A DNA stretch of 8,587 nt from Actinomycetes bacterium (GCA_023432235.1 JAEYUX010000069.1:1-8587), one strand, 5' to 3'. Counted from the first letter of the stretch, positions 1 to 6,741 are shown. Notes: a model not told the origin generated them from the sequence alone. A program made the numbers and translations.

Positions 1-2
1 GC

Positions 3-1571
3 GCCCCCATCGATCACGCAACTGTGTCCGTGGCCGGTGCCGCACGGCGTATCCAGCGCGGGAGGCGCCTGCGTTCTGCCGCGAACGCAACAGCTGGCGT
101 TGGAGTTGCCGCCGTGGTGGCACTTGCTGCGCTTCATCCTGGCGGTTCTGCCGGGTTGTCAGCTGCCGAAGGCGCCGACGCTGGCAGAGGTGCCGGTGGC
201 GCTGCCGAGCCCGCCATTGCGGGCATGGAGGACCAGGCGTATGTGTGGGAGTGGGGCGCATGCGGAAGCCGTCCCCTCGACGACGGGATCGCCAACCAGG
301 GCTATGCCGCAATGCTTGATGTGGCCGTTGCGGACACCGTGGCGGAACCGGGCGAGGCCGTGTCCGGTGACCTCACGCTTGCCCCCGGTGGGGACGTAGC
401 CGACGTCGCGACAACGGACACCGCCACTGTCATCATCATGTGGGACGGATATGCGGTTGCCCGCACGGATGTTGCCGCCGTTTACACCGATGGTGTCGCA
501 TCGTTCGAAGCGCCACTTGTCAATTGCTGGGACGGCAGCATGTTGCCCGCGGGCGATTACGAGATGCTCGTTGTCCAAGGTGTCTCCCCCGTGGCATTCG
601 ACGTGCCCGTTGAGGACATCGTCGAGACCGGCGACGGTACCGAGGACGTTCCGGCACCCGATGCCACTCCGCCGGGCTCCGTCGAGCCCGGTCCTGACGG
701 CTCCGTGAGTGTGACGGTGGAACCGCAGCCGGCGGTTGAGAACATCGTGTCGAATACGGTCAGCCTTCAGATCACAGGCGAGAGGATCGACTACCCCTTT
801 GACTCGTACCTTTGGCGCGGCGAACCGATCGAGTACCCGGAGGACTACCTCACCCCCCAGGCCGCACGGAGCGAGTACGCAGCGCGCGTGACTCGTGAAC
901 CGTGGAACATGGCGGCGGGCACTCAACGCGTCGTGATGACCCACGACGGCCTCAACGCTGACACTCTCAATTACGCCAACTCCCAGTACTTTGGGTGCGC
1001 GTGGGACGGGGCCGCGGCTCAAGGATTCCCCCAGGAGTCGGCCAAGTGGAACTTGCTTGACGTCGAATCAACGCTTCCCAAGCAGCTGAGCGTGAGCTAT
1101 GGCTGGGTCGTTGACGACAATCCTGAGGCAAGCCTCAGCGTCACCAACCTCAGCGAGTACTCGCTGCCGGGTTTCTGGGCCGAGCCGAATGCGACCCTCA
1201 TGCTGGTGAAGGACGGCAAGGTGGTTGCAGAGACGTACCTCTCCGCGATCGACCGGTACGGCTCCATCTCGATGTACAGCGAAGACGGCATGCTCGCACC
1301 AGGGACCAGTGTGGACGGCCACTACTTGTGGAGGGACGTGTCCGGATGCTGGCTTGGCAACGCCCCCAAGCCAGTCGAGCCTGGCACATACACCGTGCTC
1401 AACGTGCACTCGCTCTACCTGGATAACGGCGCCGCTGGCATGTACGCCGAGCCCTACCTCAGTGACGGGGCCGAAGGCGGAGAAGCCCGTTCTGCAATCG
1501 CACCCTTCCCATCGGCGGATTACGTCGAAATGCAGGTGTGGACCTCTTTGGGCACCATCACGGTGAACTGA
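3..1571 (+). CDS. Partial single-pass membrane protein with duplicated ectodomain (probable sigma-factor partner)
   Basis: The 5' end is missing: the frame is open to the window edge, and the GTG at 24 falls just before the membrane segment, so it is unlikely to be the true start. Counting from that GTG, a basic stretch (RRIQRGRRLRS, about 8-18) precedes one hydrophobic helix (about 22-37), then a Gly/Ala-rich linker and a long secreted region to residue 515. The basic stub and helix resemble residues 21-60 of the protein encoded at 2296-3354, so I infer the same class: a membrane partner of an ECF sigma factor lying just upstream of the window. The exterior seems to hold two divergent copies of one beta-rich domain (about 75-195 and 320-465), joined by a Pro/Asp/Gly-rich linker near 200-235. 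Each copy starts near a Cys (C80, C325) and later has an NCW or GCW motif (C168, C442), suggesting one disulfide per domain. No enzyme motif is visible and I do not recognise the family. A strong terminator follows. Confidence 0.8.
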   Translation, partial: APIDHATVSVAGAARRIQRGRRLRSAANATAGVGVAAVVALAALHPGGSAGLSAAEGADAGRGAGGAAEPAIAGMEDQAYVWEWGACGSRPLDDGIANQGYAAMLDVAVADTVAEPGEAVSGDLTLAPGGDVADVATTDTATVIIMWDGYAVARTDVAAVYTDGVASFEAPLVNCWDGSMLPAGDYEMLVVQGVSPVAFDVPVEDIVETGDGTEDVPAPDATPPGSVEPGPDGSVSVTVEPQPAVENIVSNTVSLQITGERIDYPFDSYLWRGEPIEYPEDYLTPQAARSEYAARVTREPWNMAAGTQRVVMTHDGLNADTLNYANSQYFGCAWDGAAAQGFPQESAKWNLLDVESTLPKQLSVSYGWVVDDNPEASLSVTNLSEYSLPGFWAEPNATLMLVKDGKVVAETYLSAIDRYGSISMYSEDGMLAPGTSVDGHYLWRDVSGCWLGNAPKPVEPGTYTVLNVHSLYLDNGAAGMYAEPYLSDGAEGGEARSAIAPFPSADYVEMQVWTSLGTITVN

Positions 1572-1592
1572 TCCCGTTCCGTTCACCACCCC

Positions 1593-1645
1593 AGCGGCGG
1601 GGCCGACGCTTACCCCCTTGAGCGTCCGCCCCGCCGCTTCTTTCT
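1593..1645 (+). terminator. Rho-independent terminator after the first membrane protein gene
   Basis: A long hairpin begins 21 bases after the stop codon. The outer arms AGCGGCGGGGC (1593-1603) and GCCCCGCCGCT (1628-1638) pair perfectly over 11 bp. After one unpaired C on each side, an inner GACGCT/AGCGTC stem adds 6 bp around a 10-base loop. A T-rich run, TCTTTCT, follows. It separates the first gene from the sigma-factor module that starts at 1739. Confidence 0.9.
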
Positions 1646-1676
1646 GTGTGGCAAATGTCACACTTGGGATTCCGAC

Positions 1677-1703
1677 CCCAATGGTTTACCGGCACAGTCC
1701 GTA
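1677..1703 (+). promoter_or_regulatory. Candidate ECF-type promoter of the first sigma gene
   Basis: CCCAA (1677-1681) and CCGTA (1699-1703) are separated by exactly 17 bases and end 35 bases before the GTG start at 1739. The same two blocks with the same 17-base spacing occur upstream of the paralogous sigma gene at 7982. ECF promoters generally carry an AAC-type -35 element and a CGT-type -10 element at about this distance, so these are plausibly -35 and -10 elements. GTGACG also follows shortly downstream in both places (1711-1716 here). This is an inference from only two sites. Confidence 0.45.
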
Positions 1704-1738
1704 CTAACTAGTGACGTCGGAACAACTCTGGGGGCAAC

Positions 1739-2296
1739 GTGGCATCGTGGGCAGACACACTCGAGAGGCTGGTGCGCGAGCGCGGCCACTCTCTTGTTGC
1801 CTACGGCTACCTCCTCACAGGTGACTCTCGCGACGCGGAAGATCTCTTTCACGACGCCGTCGTCAAGACGTTCTCGCGGGGCAAAGCGTCGGTGACGATC
1901 GGCGAGGCAGAGGCGTATGTGCGGCGGGCAATGTTCTCCTCGCACATGGATGCTGGCAGGCGCGACTCTGCGTGGAAGCGGGTGTTCCACCTTCTCGGTC
2001 AGAACGATTCGCAGTCCGCACGCACGGCCACGGTGGACTTCCGCACCGACCTTCAGCAGGCGATGCGGACGCTCACACCGCGTGAGCGCGCGTGCACTGT
2101 CCTTCGCTTCTACGACGATCTCACCGCCGAAGCGATCGGCCGTGAACTGGGAATCACCGAGGGCGCCGTTCGCCGTTACCTCTCCGACGCAGCCGTGAAG
2201 CTCCGTGCTTCCCTCGGCACGATTCATGACAACCCATCGCAGGGAGTCTCGTACGCCACCGTGAACGAGACACAAGCAGGAAGGCAGGCGCGCTGA
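1739..2296 (+). CDS. ECF sigma factor, SigE-family
   Basis: This 185-residue protein has the two-domain plan of group 4 (ECF) sigma factors, which direct RNA polymerase to a small regulon. Region 2 spans about residues 15-80, with AYGYLLTGDSRDAEDLFHDA followed by the promoter-melting and -10-binding helices (AEAYVRRAMFSSHMDAGRR). Region 4 spans about 105-155 and ends in the -35-reading helix-turn-helix (LTPRERACTVLRFYDD, then ELGITEGAVRRYL). No sigma 1 or 3 domain is present, and the length is normal for the family. It is closely related to the sigma factor at 7982-8524; both have RFYDD and a V(R/K)RYL recognition helix. The start is the GTG at 1739, after a G-rich stretch at 1730-1735. The stop TGA shares its A with the next ATG (TGATG), so translation is probably coupled to the membrane protein downstream. 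The roughly 25-residue tail after region 4 is not recognised. Confidence 0.93.
   Translation: MASWADTLERLVRERGHSLVAYGYLLTGDSRDAEDLFHDAVVKTFSRGKASVTIGEAEAYVRRAMFSSHMDAGRRDSAWKRVFHLLGQNDSQSARTATVDFRTDLQQAMRTLTPRERACTVLRFYDDLTAEAIGRELGITEGAVRRYLSDAAVKLRASLGTIHDNPSQGVSYATVNETQAGRQAR
2278..2284 (+). promoter_or_regulatory. Ribosome binding site for the second membrane protein gene
   Basis: AGGAAGG lies inside the end of the sigma gene, 11 bases before the ATG at 2296. It supports that start and shows that the overlapping downstream gene can load its own ribosomes. Confidence 0.6.
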
Positions 2297-3354
2297 TGAA
2301 CATCAATGACCAGATGCGCGAACTCGCCACGGCAGGCGGAGTCGCTTACGCACCGAGCGACGATCTCATTGCCTCTTTGGTGAACAAGACGCGCCGGGTG
2401 CGCGCCACCCGTCAAAGTGCCGCCACGTTGGCGAGCGCGATCGGAGCCGTGGCGCTTGGCATTGTCGCGACTCACGCGTACAACGCCGCAAAGGATGATC
2501 CGGCGCTTCGCGACCGCAACATCATCAATAACAAGGATGGGCTGTCGCAGATCGAGCTCTACCGGGCGAAGTTCGGTCAAGAGAACCCCACGCGGACGTA
2601 TCAGTCGACTGACCTCAGCGACATCATCGACCGCTTGAAGGATGCGGCTCGTCCGCCGTCGGCGCCTAAGCCGACCACGGTGCAGCCCGCTTCCGGTGGA
2701 GATGCAAAGCCCGCGGTTCAGGCCCCGAAGGTTGACCCGATTGCACAGTGCAAGGCCGACAACCCGCCCAAGCCTTACGCGACGTATGACTGCACCAAGC
2801 AGAAGTGGGTGGTGAACCCCGGCTGGTACAAGGATCCGAACTCGGGCACGTACTACCAGTGCTCGGCGCAACCGGTCTATGAGGGCTACACGTACGACTG
2901 CTCGAAGGGCAAGTACGTGCCAAAGGCCGGGTACTTCTTGGTGGGCAATGGCGCCATCTTGAAGAACATCCAATGGACCGACGCGACCACGGGCGTGGTG
3001 TCGTGGGGCAACTGGACGGGCACTGGGTCTGGCTGGGAGAAGAAGGCCGTGTTCACCTCGGGCCCCTCGGATCTTGATTACGACTACTACGTCTACATGG
3101 GCAATTACGCCACGTGGAGCGGATCAACGTGTACAGGCGTTGAGAAGACGAAGTGGGGCGCCCAGATGAAGGCAAGTTGCTTGCCGGAGTCCACGGTCGC
3201 AGGCACTGGCAAGACGTACAAGATGCATGACGGCGTGGCATGGGTACTGGTCAACCAGAACCTCAAGTGGCACAGCCATTTCGGTGAGTTCAAGGATCCT
3301 GACAACCCGCCTGCGGGCTGGTGCTGGGACGGGAACACATGGGCCACTGTCTGA
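2296..3354 (+). CDS. Single-pass membrane protein with Cys/aromatic-rich ectodomain, probable regulator of the overlapping sigma factor
   Basis: This 352-residue protein has a cytoplasmic stub of about 40 residues ending in basic residues (KTRRVRATR, 31-39), one helix at about 41-60, a Pro/Ala/Lys-rich linker (about 118-147) and a secreted C-terminal region rich in Trp, Tyr and Gly. There are seven Cys, all outside the membrane: C152, C166, C189, C202, C279, C295 and C343. Two short repeats stand out, each with paired Cys followed by a basic/aromatic patch: C152-N13-C166 with YATYDCTKQKW, and C189-N12-C202 with YTYDCSKGKY. The chain ends in GWCWDGNTWATV. The stub has no zinc-binding HxxxCxxC motif of the classical anti-sigma domain, so control of the sigma factor is inferred from gene overlap, topology and the repeated arrangement at 7982-8587. 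The ectodomain looks like a binding or sensing module. The ligand is unknown, no catalytic motif is visible and I recognise no named family. Confidence 0.88.
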   Translation: MNINDQMRELATAGGVAYAPSDDLIASLVNKTRRVRATRQSAATLASAIGAVALGIVATHAYNAAKDDPALRDRNIINNKDGLSQIELYRAKFGQENPTRTYQSTDLSDIIDRLKDAARPPSAPKPTTVQPASGGDAKPAVQAPKVDPIAQCKADNPPKPYATYDCTKQKWVVNPGWYKDPNSGTYYQCSAQPVYEGYTYDCSKGKYVPKAGYFLVGNGAILKNIQWTDATTGVVSWGNWTGTGSGWEKKAVFTSGPSDLDYDYYVYMGNYATWSGSTCTGVEKTKWGAQMKASCLPESTVAGTGKTYKMHDGVAWVLVNQNLKWHSHFGEFKDPDNPPAGWCWDGNTWATV

Positions 3355-3491
3355 CGTTGATGTGATCGACAACTGAACATGAAGTTTCCCGTCAGTGGCG
3401 CTGACCGCGCGTTGACGGGAGGGATACCGGTGGTGTGCCGGACGGCGGAGAGCACCCTCTCCGGGCCGCGATCGCGTATCCTTACCTAACG

Positions 3492-3540
3492 CCCGGCGGC
3501 GGCTCGGATCCCTCAGCCCGAGTCGCCGCCGGGTCTTTTT
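3492..3540 (+). terminator. Rho-independent terminator
   Basis: A 16-bp stem with one G-T pair forms between 3492-3507 and 3518-3533 around a 10-base loop, followed by TCTTTTT (3534-3540). The T-run is on the plus strand, so the terminator serves plus-strand transcripts: the sigma/membrane operon ending at 3354, or a separate short transcript from the intergenic region. The same stem lies 15 bases past the stop of the last pilus gene on the minus strand. It may also stop that operon, but there it lacks a U-tract. Confidence 0.9.
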
Positions 3541-3547
3541 GTCCCCG

Positions 3548-3928
3548 TTACGAGCGAGGACCCGCACGCGATATCGCCGCCGCCGCAGGCAGACCCCGCG
3601 GGCCCGTGACCATCACCTCGACCACCACCGAATAGCCCGCTGCGCGGTGGCACGAAGCAAGCGCTGCGCCATTCGCTGCGGCCACATCAGCGGCCGCTTC
3701 GCAGCCCCGTACAAGGGCCCACTGAGGGTCAGCACCGAGCGCCCGCTGCTCTCGATCAACCTCTGCAGCGGCGAGCGCCGAAAGGTCAGCCGCGCCACGC
3801 GCCTGGGTCGCGCGCACCATGCCGCCACCCCATGCGGTGACGACAACTCCGATCACGCAGATCACCGCGAGCACGGCCACCATGACCGGCACGGCCGAGC
3901 CGTCGTCGTTGCGATTCGCCACGGTCAC
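3548..3928 (-). CDS. TadE/TadG-like minor pilin, Rv3654c type
   Basis: This is the last gene of the pilus operon. The GTG at 3928 overlaps the TadE stop by four bases (GTGA), as at other junctions in the operon, giving 126 residues. The frame is open further upstream, but that part reads as a shadow of TadE. The protein has a short N-terminus with a Gly at residue 10, a hydrophobic helix at about 13-33 (VPVMVAVLAVICVIGVVV) and the typical TadG-like stretch RGAADLSALAAA at about 44-55. An Ala-rich exterior with two Cys (C76, C93) follows. Members of this family are predicted pseudopilins or assembly proteins that insert in the membrane or enter the pilus base. Rv3654c occupies the same last position in the Mycobacterium tuberculosis tad cluster. 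The stop is TAA at 3548. Confidence 0.85.
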   Translation of the reverse strand: MTVANRNDDGSAVPVMVAVLAVICVIGVVVTAWGGGMVRATQARGAADLSALAAAEVDREQRALGADPQWALVRGCEAAADVAAANGAALASCHRAAGYSVVVEVMVTGPRGLPAAAAISRAGPRS

Positions 3929-4254
3929 GGCTCTTGCCCGGCGGCAGTGGCGCATCGCGACGAGTCCGGCCACGGTGGATAGTGCACGGCAATGCACGCC
4001 CTCACGGACCCACTGTGTCTCACCAGCACTGGCGTGACACCCCCGCTCGCATGCTCGCCAGCGGCGATCGCGGCACTGTCGGTATCGGTGATCGCGACGC
4101 GTGCCGCCTCCGCTGCACCCCGCTGGGCAGCCTCGAGGTGAAGCACCCACGCTCCGGCAGACATCGCGAGCGCGATCATGCCGACAGCGGCGGGCAATGT
4201 CAGCGCGAACTCAACGGTGGCTGAACCCGCGTCCGGGGCGGATTCACCCGCCAC
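3925..4254 (-). CDS. tadE: TadE-family pilus assembly protein
   Basis: The N-terminus carries GSATVEFALTLPAAVGMIAL, the classic TadE/TadG signature: a Gly, then a Glu a few residues later, then one hydrophobic helix. A secreted tail of about 70 residues contains two Cys (residues 92 and 106 counting from the alternative TTG). In Tad systems such proteins are processed or membrane-anchored minor pilins needed for pilus assembly. I chose the GTG at 4254 (109 residues). A TTG at 4269 would add five residues; neither has a clear ribosome binding site, and both overlap the end of the DUF4244 gene, so coupled translation is likely. The stop overlaps the next gene by GTGA. Confidence 0.87.
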   Translation of the reverse strand: MAGESAPDAGSATVEFALTLPAAVGMIALAMSAGAWVLHLEAAQRGAAEAARVAITDTDSAAIAAGEHASGGVTPVLVRHSGSVRACIAVHYPPWPDSSRCATAAGQEP

Positions 4255-4423
4255 CGAGGGCGCTGCCAATCACGTTGGCGATCGCCGAGCGCACCTCTGG
4301 CGATTTCACCACGGCGATGAGGACTGCGGCAAAGGCCGCGGCCGCCACTGTCACCAAGGCATATTCGATTGTCGCCATGCCGTCGTCGGCGGCGCCCACC
4401 AGCCGTTTCATCGTGCCCTTCAT
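4244..4423 (-). CDS. DUF4244 protein, likely Flp-type major pilin
   Basis: This is a 59-residue peptide with the plan of a type IVb prepilin: a short charged leader (MKGTMKRLVGAADDG), a presumed cleavage after G15, Glu at position +5 of the mature part (MATIEYALVTV) and one hydrophobic helix to about residue 40. The tail is short and ends in Gly. This matches the DUF4244 family, which takes the Flp pilin place in actinobacterial tad clusters (Rv3656c in M. tuberculosis). The start is the ATG at 4423, fixed by a strong ribosome binding site at 4431-4438 and an ATGA overlap with the TadC stop. A longer open frame from 4477 would add an unlikely His/Arg-rich leader. No prepilin peptidase gene is in the window, so processing must rely on one encoded elsewhere. 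Confidence 0.88.
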   Translation of the reverse strand: MKGTMKRLVGAADDGMATIEYALVTVAAAAFAAVLIAVVKSPEVRSAIANVIGSALGGG

Positions 4424-4980
4424 TGATGTGCTCCTTCCGTGGCGGTGATGGGGCCGCCGTCCCCGTGTGTGGTCCATTCGTCAGGGGAAAGCGAGCCCAC
4501 TGCGGGGGCGACATCACTCACCACGCCCGCACCAATCGCGATGATGAGGGGCACCACCCCCACGATGATGAAAGCGGGCAGGAGGCATAGCGTGAGCGGC
4601 AACGTCATGCGCACTCCGAGTTCCGCTGCAGCGGTGAGTGCCGCTGCCTTGCGCCGCGCAAGAGTTGCGTGCGCGAGAGCGTCGAGAGCCGCCACCGGAC
4701 TCGCTCCCCTCTCCCACGCGGGCCGGAGGGCGCGTGCCATGGGCCTCAACGAGGGCACACATGGCGCCCACGCCGCTTCCCACTCCTCCCCCCTCCGCAA
4801 GTACTCAGCCACCTCTCCTAAGCCAGTTGCATCCGCATCCTCGTGGTGCCACACCTCTCCTATTGCGGTGAGCGCGCCCGTCACATCGAGCCCGGACCGC
4901 ACGCATGCACTGGCGAGCGCGCATGCGGTGACAAGATCGGGTTGAGGTGGCGGGGACGATTCAGCGGCGGGCATCGTCAC
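4420..4980 (-). CDS. tadC: TadC-like inner-membrane platform protein (type II secretion F domain)
   Basis: This 186-residue protein carries a type II secretion system F domain. A helical cytoplasmic part at about 15-120 includes the GLDVTGALTAIG turn and the RPAWERGASPVAALDALA segment. A long hydrophobic region at about 126-155 (MTLPLTLCLLPAFIIVGVVP) follows; this Leu-Pro-rich sequence is characteristic of TadC. With TadB it forms the membrane platform on which TadA drives pilin polymerisation. The GTG at 4980 overlaps the TadB stop as GTGA; an ATG two codons later (4974) is an alternative. The acidic, His/Gly-containing C-terminal tail is not recognisable. The protein is short, as is common for actinobacterial TadC. 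Confidence 0.87.
   Translation of the reverse strand: MTMPAAESSPPPQPDLVTACALASACVRSGLDVTGALTAIGEVWHHEDADATGLGEVAEYLRRGEEWEAAWAPCVPSLRPMARALRPAWERGASPVAALDALAHATLARRKAAALTAAAELGVRMTLPLTLCLLPAFIIVGVVPLIIAIGAGVVSDVAPAVGSLSPDEWTTHGDGGPITATEGAHQ
4431..4438 (-). promoter_or_regulatory. Strong ribosome binding site for the DUF4244 pilin gene
   Basis: On the minus strand GGAAGGAG lies seven bases before the ATG at 4423, inside the end of tadC. It is the best Shine-Dalgarno sequence in the pilus operon; the other genes rely mainly on overlap coupling. This fits a need for more pilin than assembly machinery, and it decides the start. Confidence 0.75.
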
Positions 4981-5501
4981 GCCCCGCCGTCGTGGTCAGC
5001 GCCCGTCAGGGCACCCGCATTCACGAGCGCGGCGAGCCAGCGCCGTCCTGCCCACGTGAGGACCGCCGCAACGGCGATGAGAGAGACGCCAAGACCGGTG
5101 AAGAGCATCGGCATCACTCGCGGCTCCACAATGACGCCGATCGCAAGGCCCGCGACGGGAAGCCACATGAGTGTACGAGCCGACGCGCGTGGACCTGCCG
5201 CGGCGACGGCGCGGGCCGTCTCTGTCTCTTCCCGTAGTACCTCGATCTGCGCGAGCGCATCCAGCACGTCGGCGAGCGGCACCCCAGCGCGGGCGGAGAG
5301 CCGAGTGGCGCGCTCGGCGTCTGCGATGACGCGCCGCGCCGCGGTCGGCACCGACTCAGTGCCAAGGAGGCGAGCACGCTCCTCGTCCCACTCAATCCCG
5401 TCCCCCCATTCGCTCCACGCCTCCTTCGCGTGTGCGCCGGTGCGCGACGTGGCGGCCACAGCGGCGAGGCGCTCCGAGCCGGAGATTGAGATGGCGCTCA
5501 C
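4977..5501 (-). CDS. tadB: TadB-like inner-membrane platform protein (type II secretion F domain)
   Basis: This 174-residue F-domain protein follows tadA directly. The helical core includes RLSARAGVPLADVLDALAQI (about 67-86) and GPRASARTLMWLPVAG (about 103-118), a motif typical of TadB just before its C-terminal membrane pair at about 111-125 and 132-150. The N-terminal membrane helices found in longer TadB proteins are absent, so this is a shortened form. It is expected to pair with TadC as the platform for the TadA ATPase. Its GTG start overlaps the tadA stop as GTGA, and it ends in the same type of overlap with tadC, so the three are probably translated as one coupled unit. Confidence 0.87.
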   Translation of the reverse strand: MSAISISGSERLAAVAATSRTGAHAKEAWSEWGDGIEWDEERARLLGTESVPTAARRVIADAERATRLSARAGVPLADVLDALAQIEVLREETETARAVAAAGPRASARTLMWLPVAGLAIGVIVEPRVMPMLFTGLGVSLIAVAAVLTWAGRRWLAALVNAGALTGADHDGGA

Positions 5502-6580
5502 GCCGCTGCCTCCAGTCCAGCCACCTCGGCGCCGCGCACTCCCATCCGTGTCGCAGCTCGCCCAGGCTGGCCTTCACTTCGCGCCGCCAGCGTGGCCCAG
5601 GCGGGACCACGTGTCAGCGACCCATCAGCATCGACGTGGACGGCGGGGGTCGCGCACAGGCGCCCCTCGATCACCTCAAGGGTCGCAATCGTCGACACTC
5701 GCCGCACGCCGCGCTGTCGTTCCACATGGACTACTGCGTCGAAGGCGGCGGCGGCGTGAAGAGTGACGGCAGCCTCGCTCAGCTGGGCGAGAGCGCCGAG
5801 TGCGATGAGACGCGCTGGGACATCGGCGGCGGCGTTCGCGTGGAGGGTGGTGAAGCCTCCGTGGCCGGTGTTGAGCGCAAGCAGCATGTCGCGCACCTCA
5901 GCGCCACGGCACTCTCCGACCACGATGCGGTCAGGTCGCATCCGCAGCGCCTCACGGACGAGTTGCGCTACACCAACACCACCGGCGCCGTCGACGTTAG
6001 AGCGCCTCTCGACAAGGCGCACCACATGAGGATGCGCCGGTCGCGCTTCTCCCGCCTCTTCAATCAAGACAAGCCGCTCAGTAGCGTCAACCTCGCCCAT
6101 GAGAGTGGAGAGCAGAGTCGTCTTGCCAGTGCCCGTTGCGCCGGTGATGACGAGCGAAGCCCCGGCGGACACGAGGCTGCGCAACATCGTCTCAACCTCG
6201 TCGTGGACCATCCCTAAGCGCCGCAGGTCAGCCCACTCAAGTGCAGAACCTCGCACGCGCCGCAGAGACATCGTCGCGCAGCCATCCGCAATGGGAGGCA
6301 GGACGGCATGAAAGCGGGTGCCGTCCGGAAGCCGCGCATCAACCGTGGGGCTCGCGTCGTCCAAGCGCCTCCCGCTCAGCGCCGCCAAGCGCACGGCCAG
6401 AGAGCGCACATCACTCGCGAGCATCGGCAATACGGCAAGCGGCGCCACGTCCCGCGCGTGCTCAAGACCCACGCCGCGATCCAGCCACACCTGCCCCGGG
6501 CCATTGACGAGCACGTCGGTGACTCCAGGCACCTCCCAGAGTTCTCGCAACCACTGCGGCATCCAGTCATAGGGCGTCAT
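5498..6580 (-). CDS. tadA: TadA/CpaF-type pilus assembly ATPase
   Basis: This is a secretion ATPase of the VirB11/CpaF class, the motor that powers Flp pilus extrusion from the cytoplasmic face. Counting from the alternative GTG at 6628, an N-terminal domain (VPGVTDVLVNGPGQVWLDRG, about 33-52, a family hallmark) leads to Walker A GATGTGKTT at 163-171. The Asp-box-like segment is LVLIEEAGE (187-194). The Walker B region is RPDRIVVGECRGAEVRDM, and the His box is TGHGGFTTLHAN (254-265). All catalytic elements are present. The length is about 360 residues from the ATG at 6580, which I prefer because the family-like sequence starts there. A GTG at 6628 would add 16 residues; neither start has a clear ribosome binding site. 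It is the first gene of the minus-strand operon and is divergent from the HAD phosphatase. The ssd/CpaE-like gene that normally precedes it is not here. Confidence 0.93.
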   Translation of the reverse strand: MTPYDWMPQWLRELWEVPGVTDVLVNGPGQVWLDRGVGLEHARDVAPLAVLPMLASDVRSLAVRLAALSGRRLDDASPTVDARLPDGTRFHAVLPPIADGCATMSLRRVRGSALEWADLRRLGMVHDEVETMLRSLVSAGASLVITGATGTGKTTLLSTLMGEVDATERLVLIEEAGEARPAHPHVVRLVERRSNVDGAGGVGVAQLVREALRMRPDRIVVGECRGAEVRDMLLALNTGHGGFTTLHANAAADVPARLIALGALAQLSEAAVTLHAAAAFDAVVHVERQRGVRRVSTIATLEVIEGRLCATPAVHVDADGSLTRGPAWATLAARSEGQPGRAATRMGVRGAEVAGLEAAA

Positions 6581-6729
6581 AGACACACGGTGCGCCGCAC
6601 TCACGCACTGCGGCCTGGTGAGTGGCACTCAGGTGTGGATGAACAGCGCGCGCGGGGATCGCTGGACATCCTTCGTGATCGCTTGAACGACGTGGGCCGG
6701 TTCACCTACCACCGCGGTCAATGCCCAGT

Positions 6730-6735
6730 TACGCT
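6730..6735 (+). promoter_or_regulatory. Candidate -10 element of a leaderless promoter for the HAD phosphatase gene
   Basis: TACGCT fits the TANNNT form of an actinobacterial -10 box. It ends six bases before the ATG at 6742, so transcription would start at or next to the A of the start codon. Leaderless messages of this geometry are common in actinobacteria, and the start codon has no good ribosome binding site. I see no convincing -35 element. Confidence 0.45.
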
Positions 6736-6741
6736 GGGGAT

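Noticed and set aside
159..1022. Long open frame (287 codons) on the minus strand inside the first membrane protein gene.
   Set aside because: Arg/His/Val-rich composition with no recognisable domain; it is the antisense shadow of a plus-strand gene that has a membrane segment, paired Cys and its own terminator.
2224..2973. Open frame of 249 codons on the minus strand across the sigma/membrane protein junction.
   Set aside because: It lies antisense to a clear sigma factor end and its overlapping partner; the composition is low-complexity Arg/Val/Leu.
4843..5766. Open frame of 307 codons on the plus strand, the longest in the pilus region.
   Set aside because: Antisense to tadA, tadB and tadC, which have clear family motifs and linked overlaps; the plus-strand product is Arg/Ser/Ala-rich with no domain.
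5432..6217. Open frame of 261 codons on the plus strand opposite tadA.
   Set aside because: Shadow of the ATPase gene: it covers the Walker A and B regions in antisense and shows no domain of its own.
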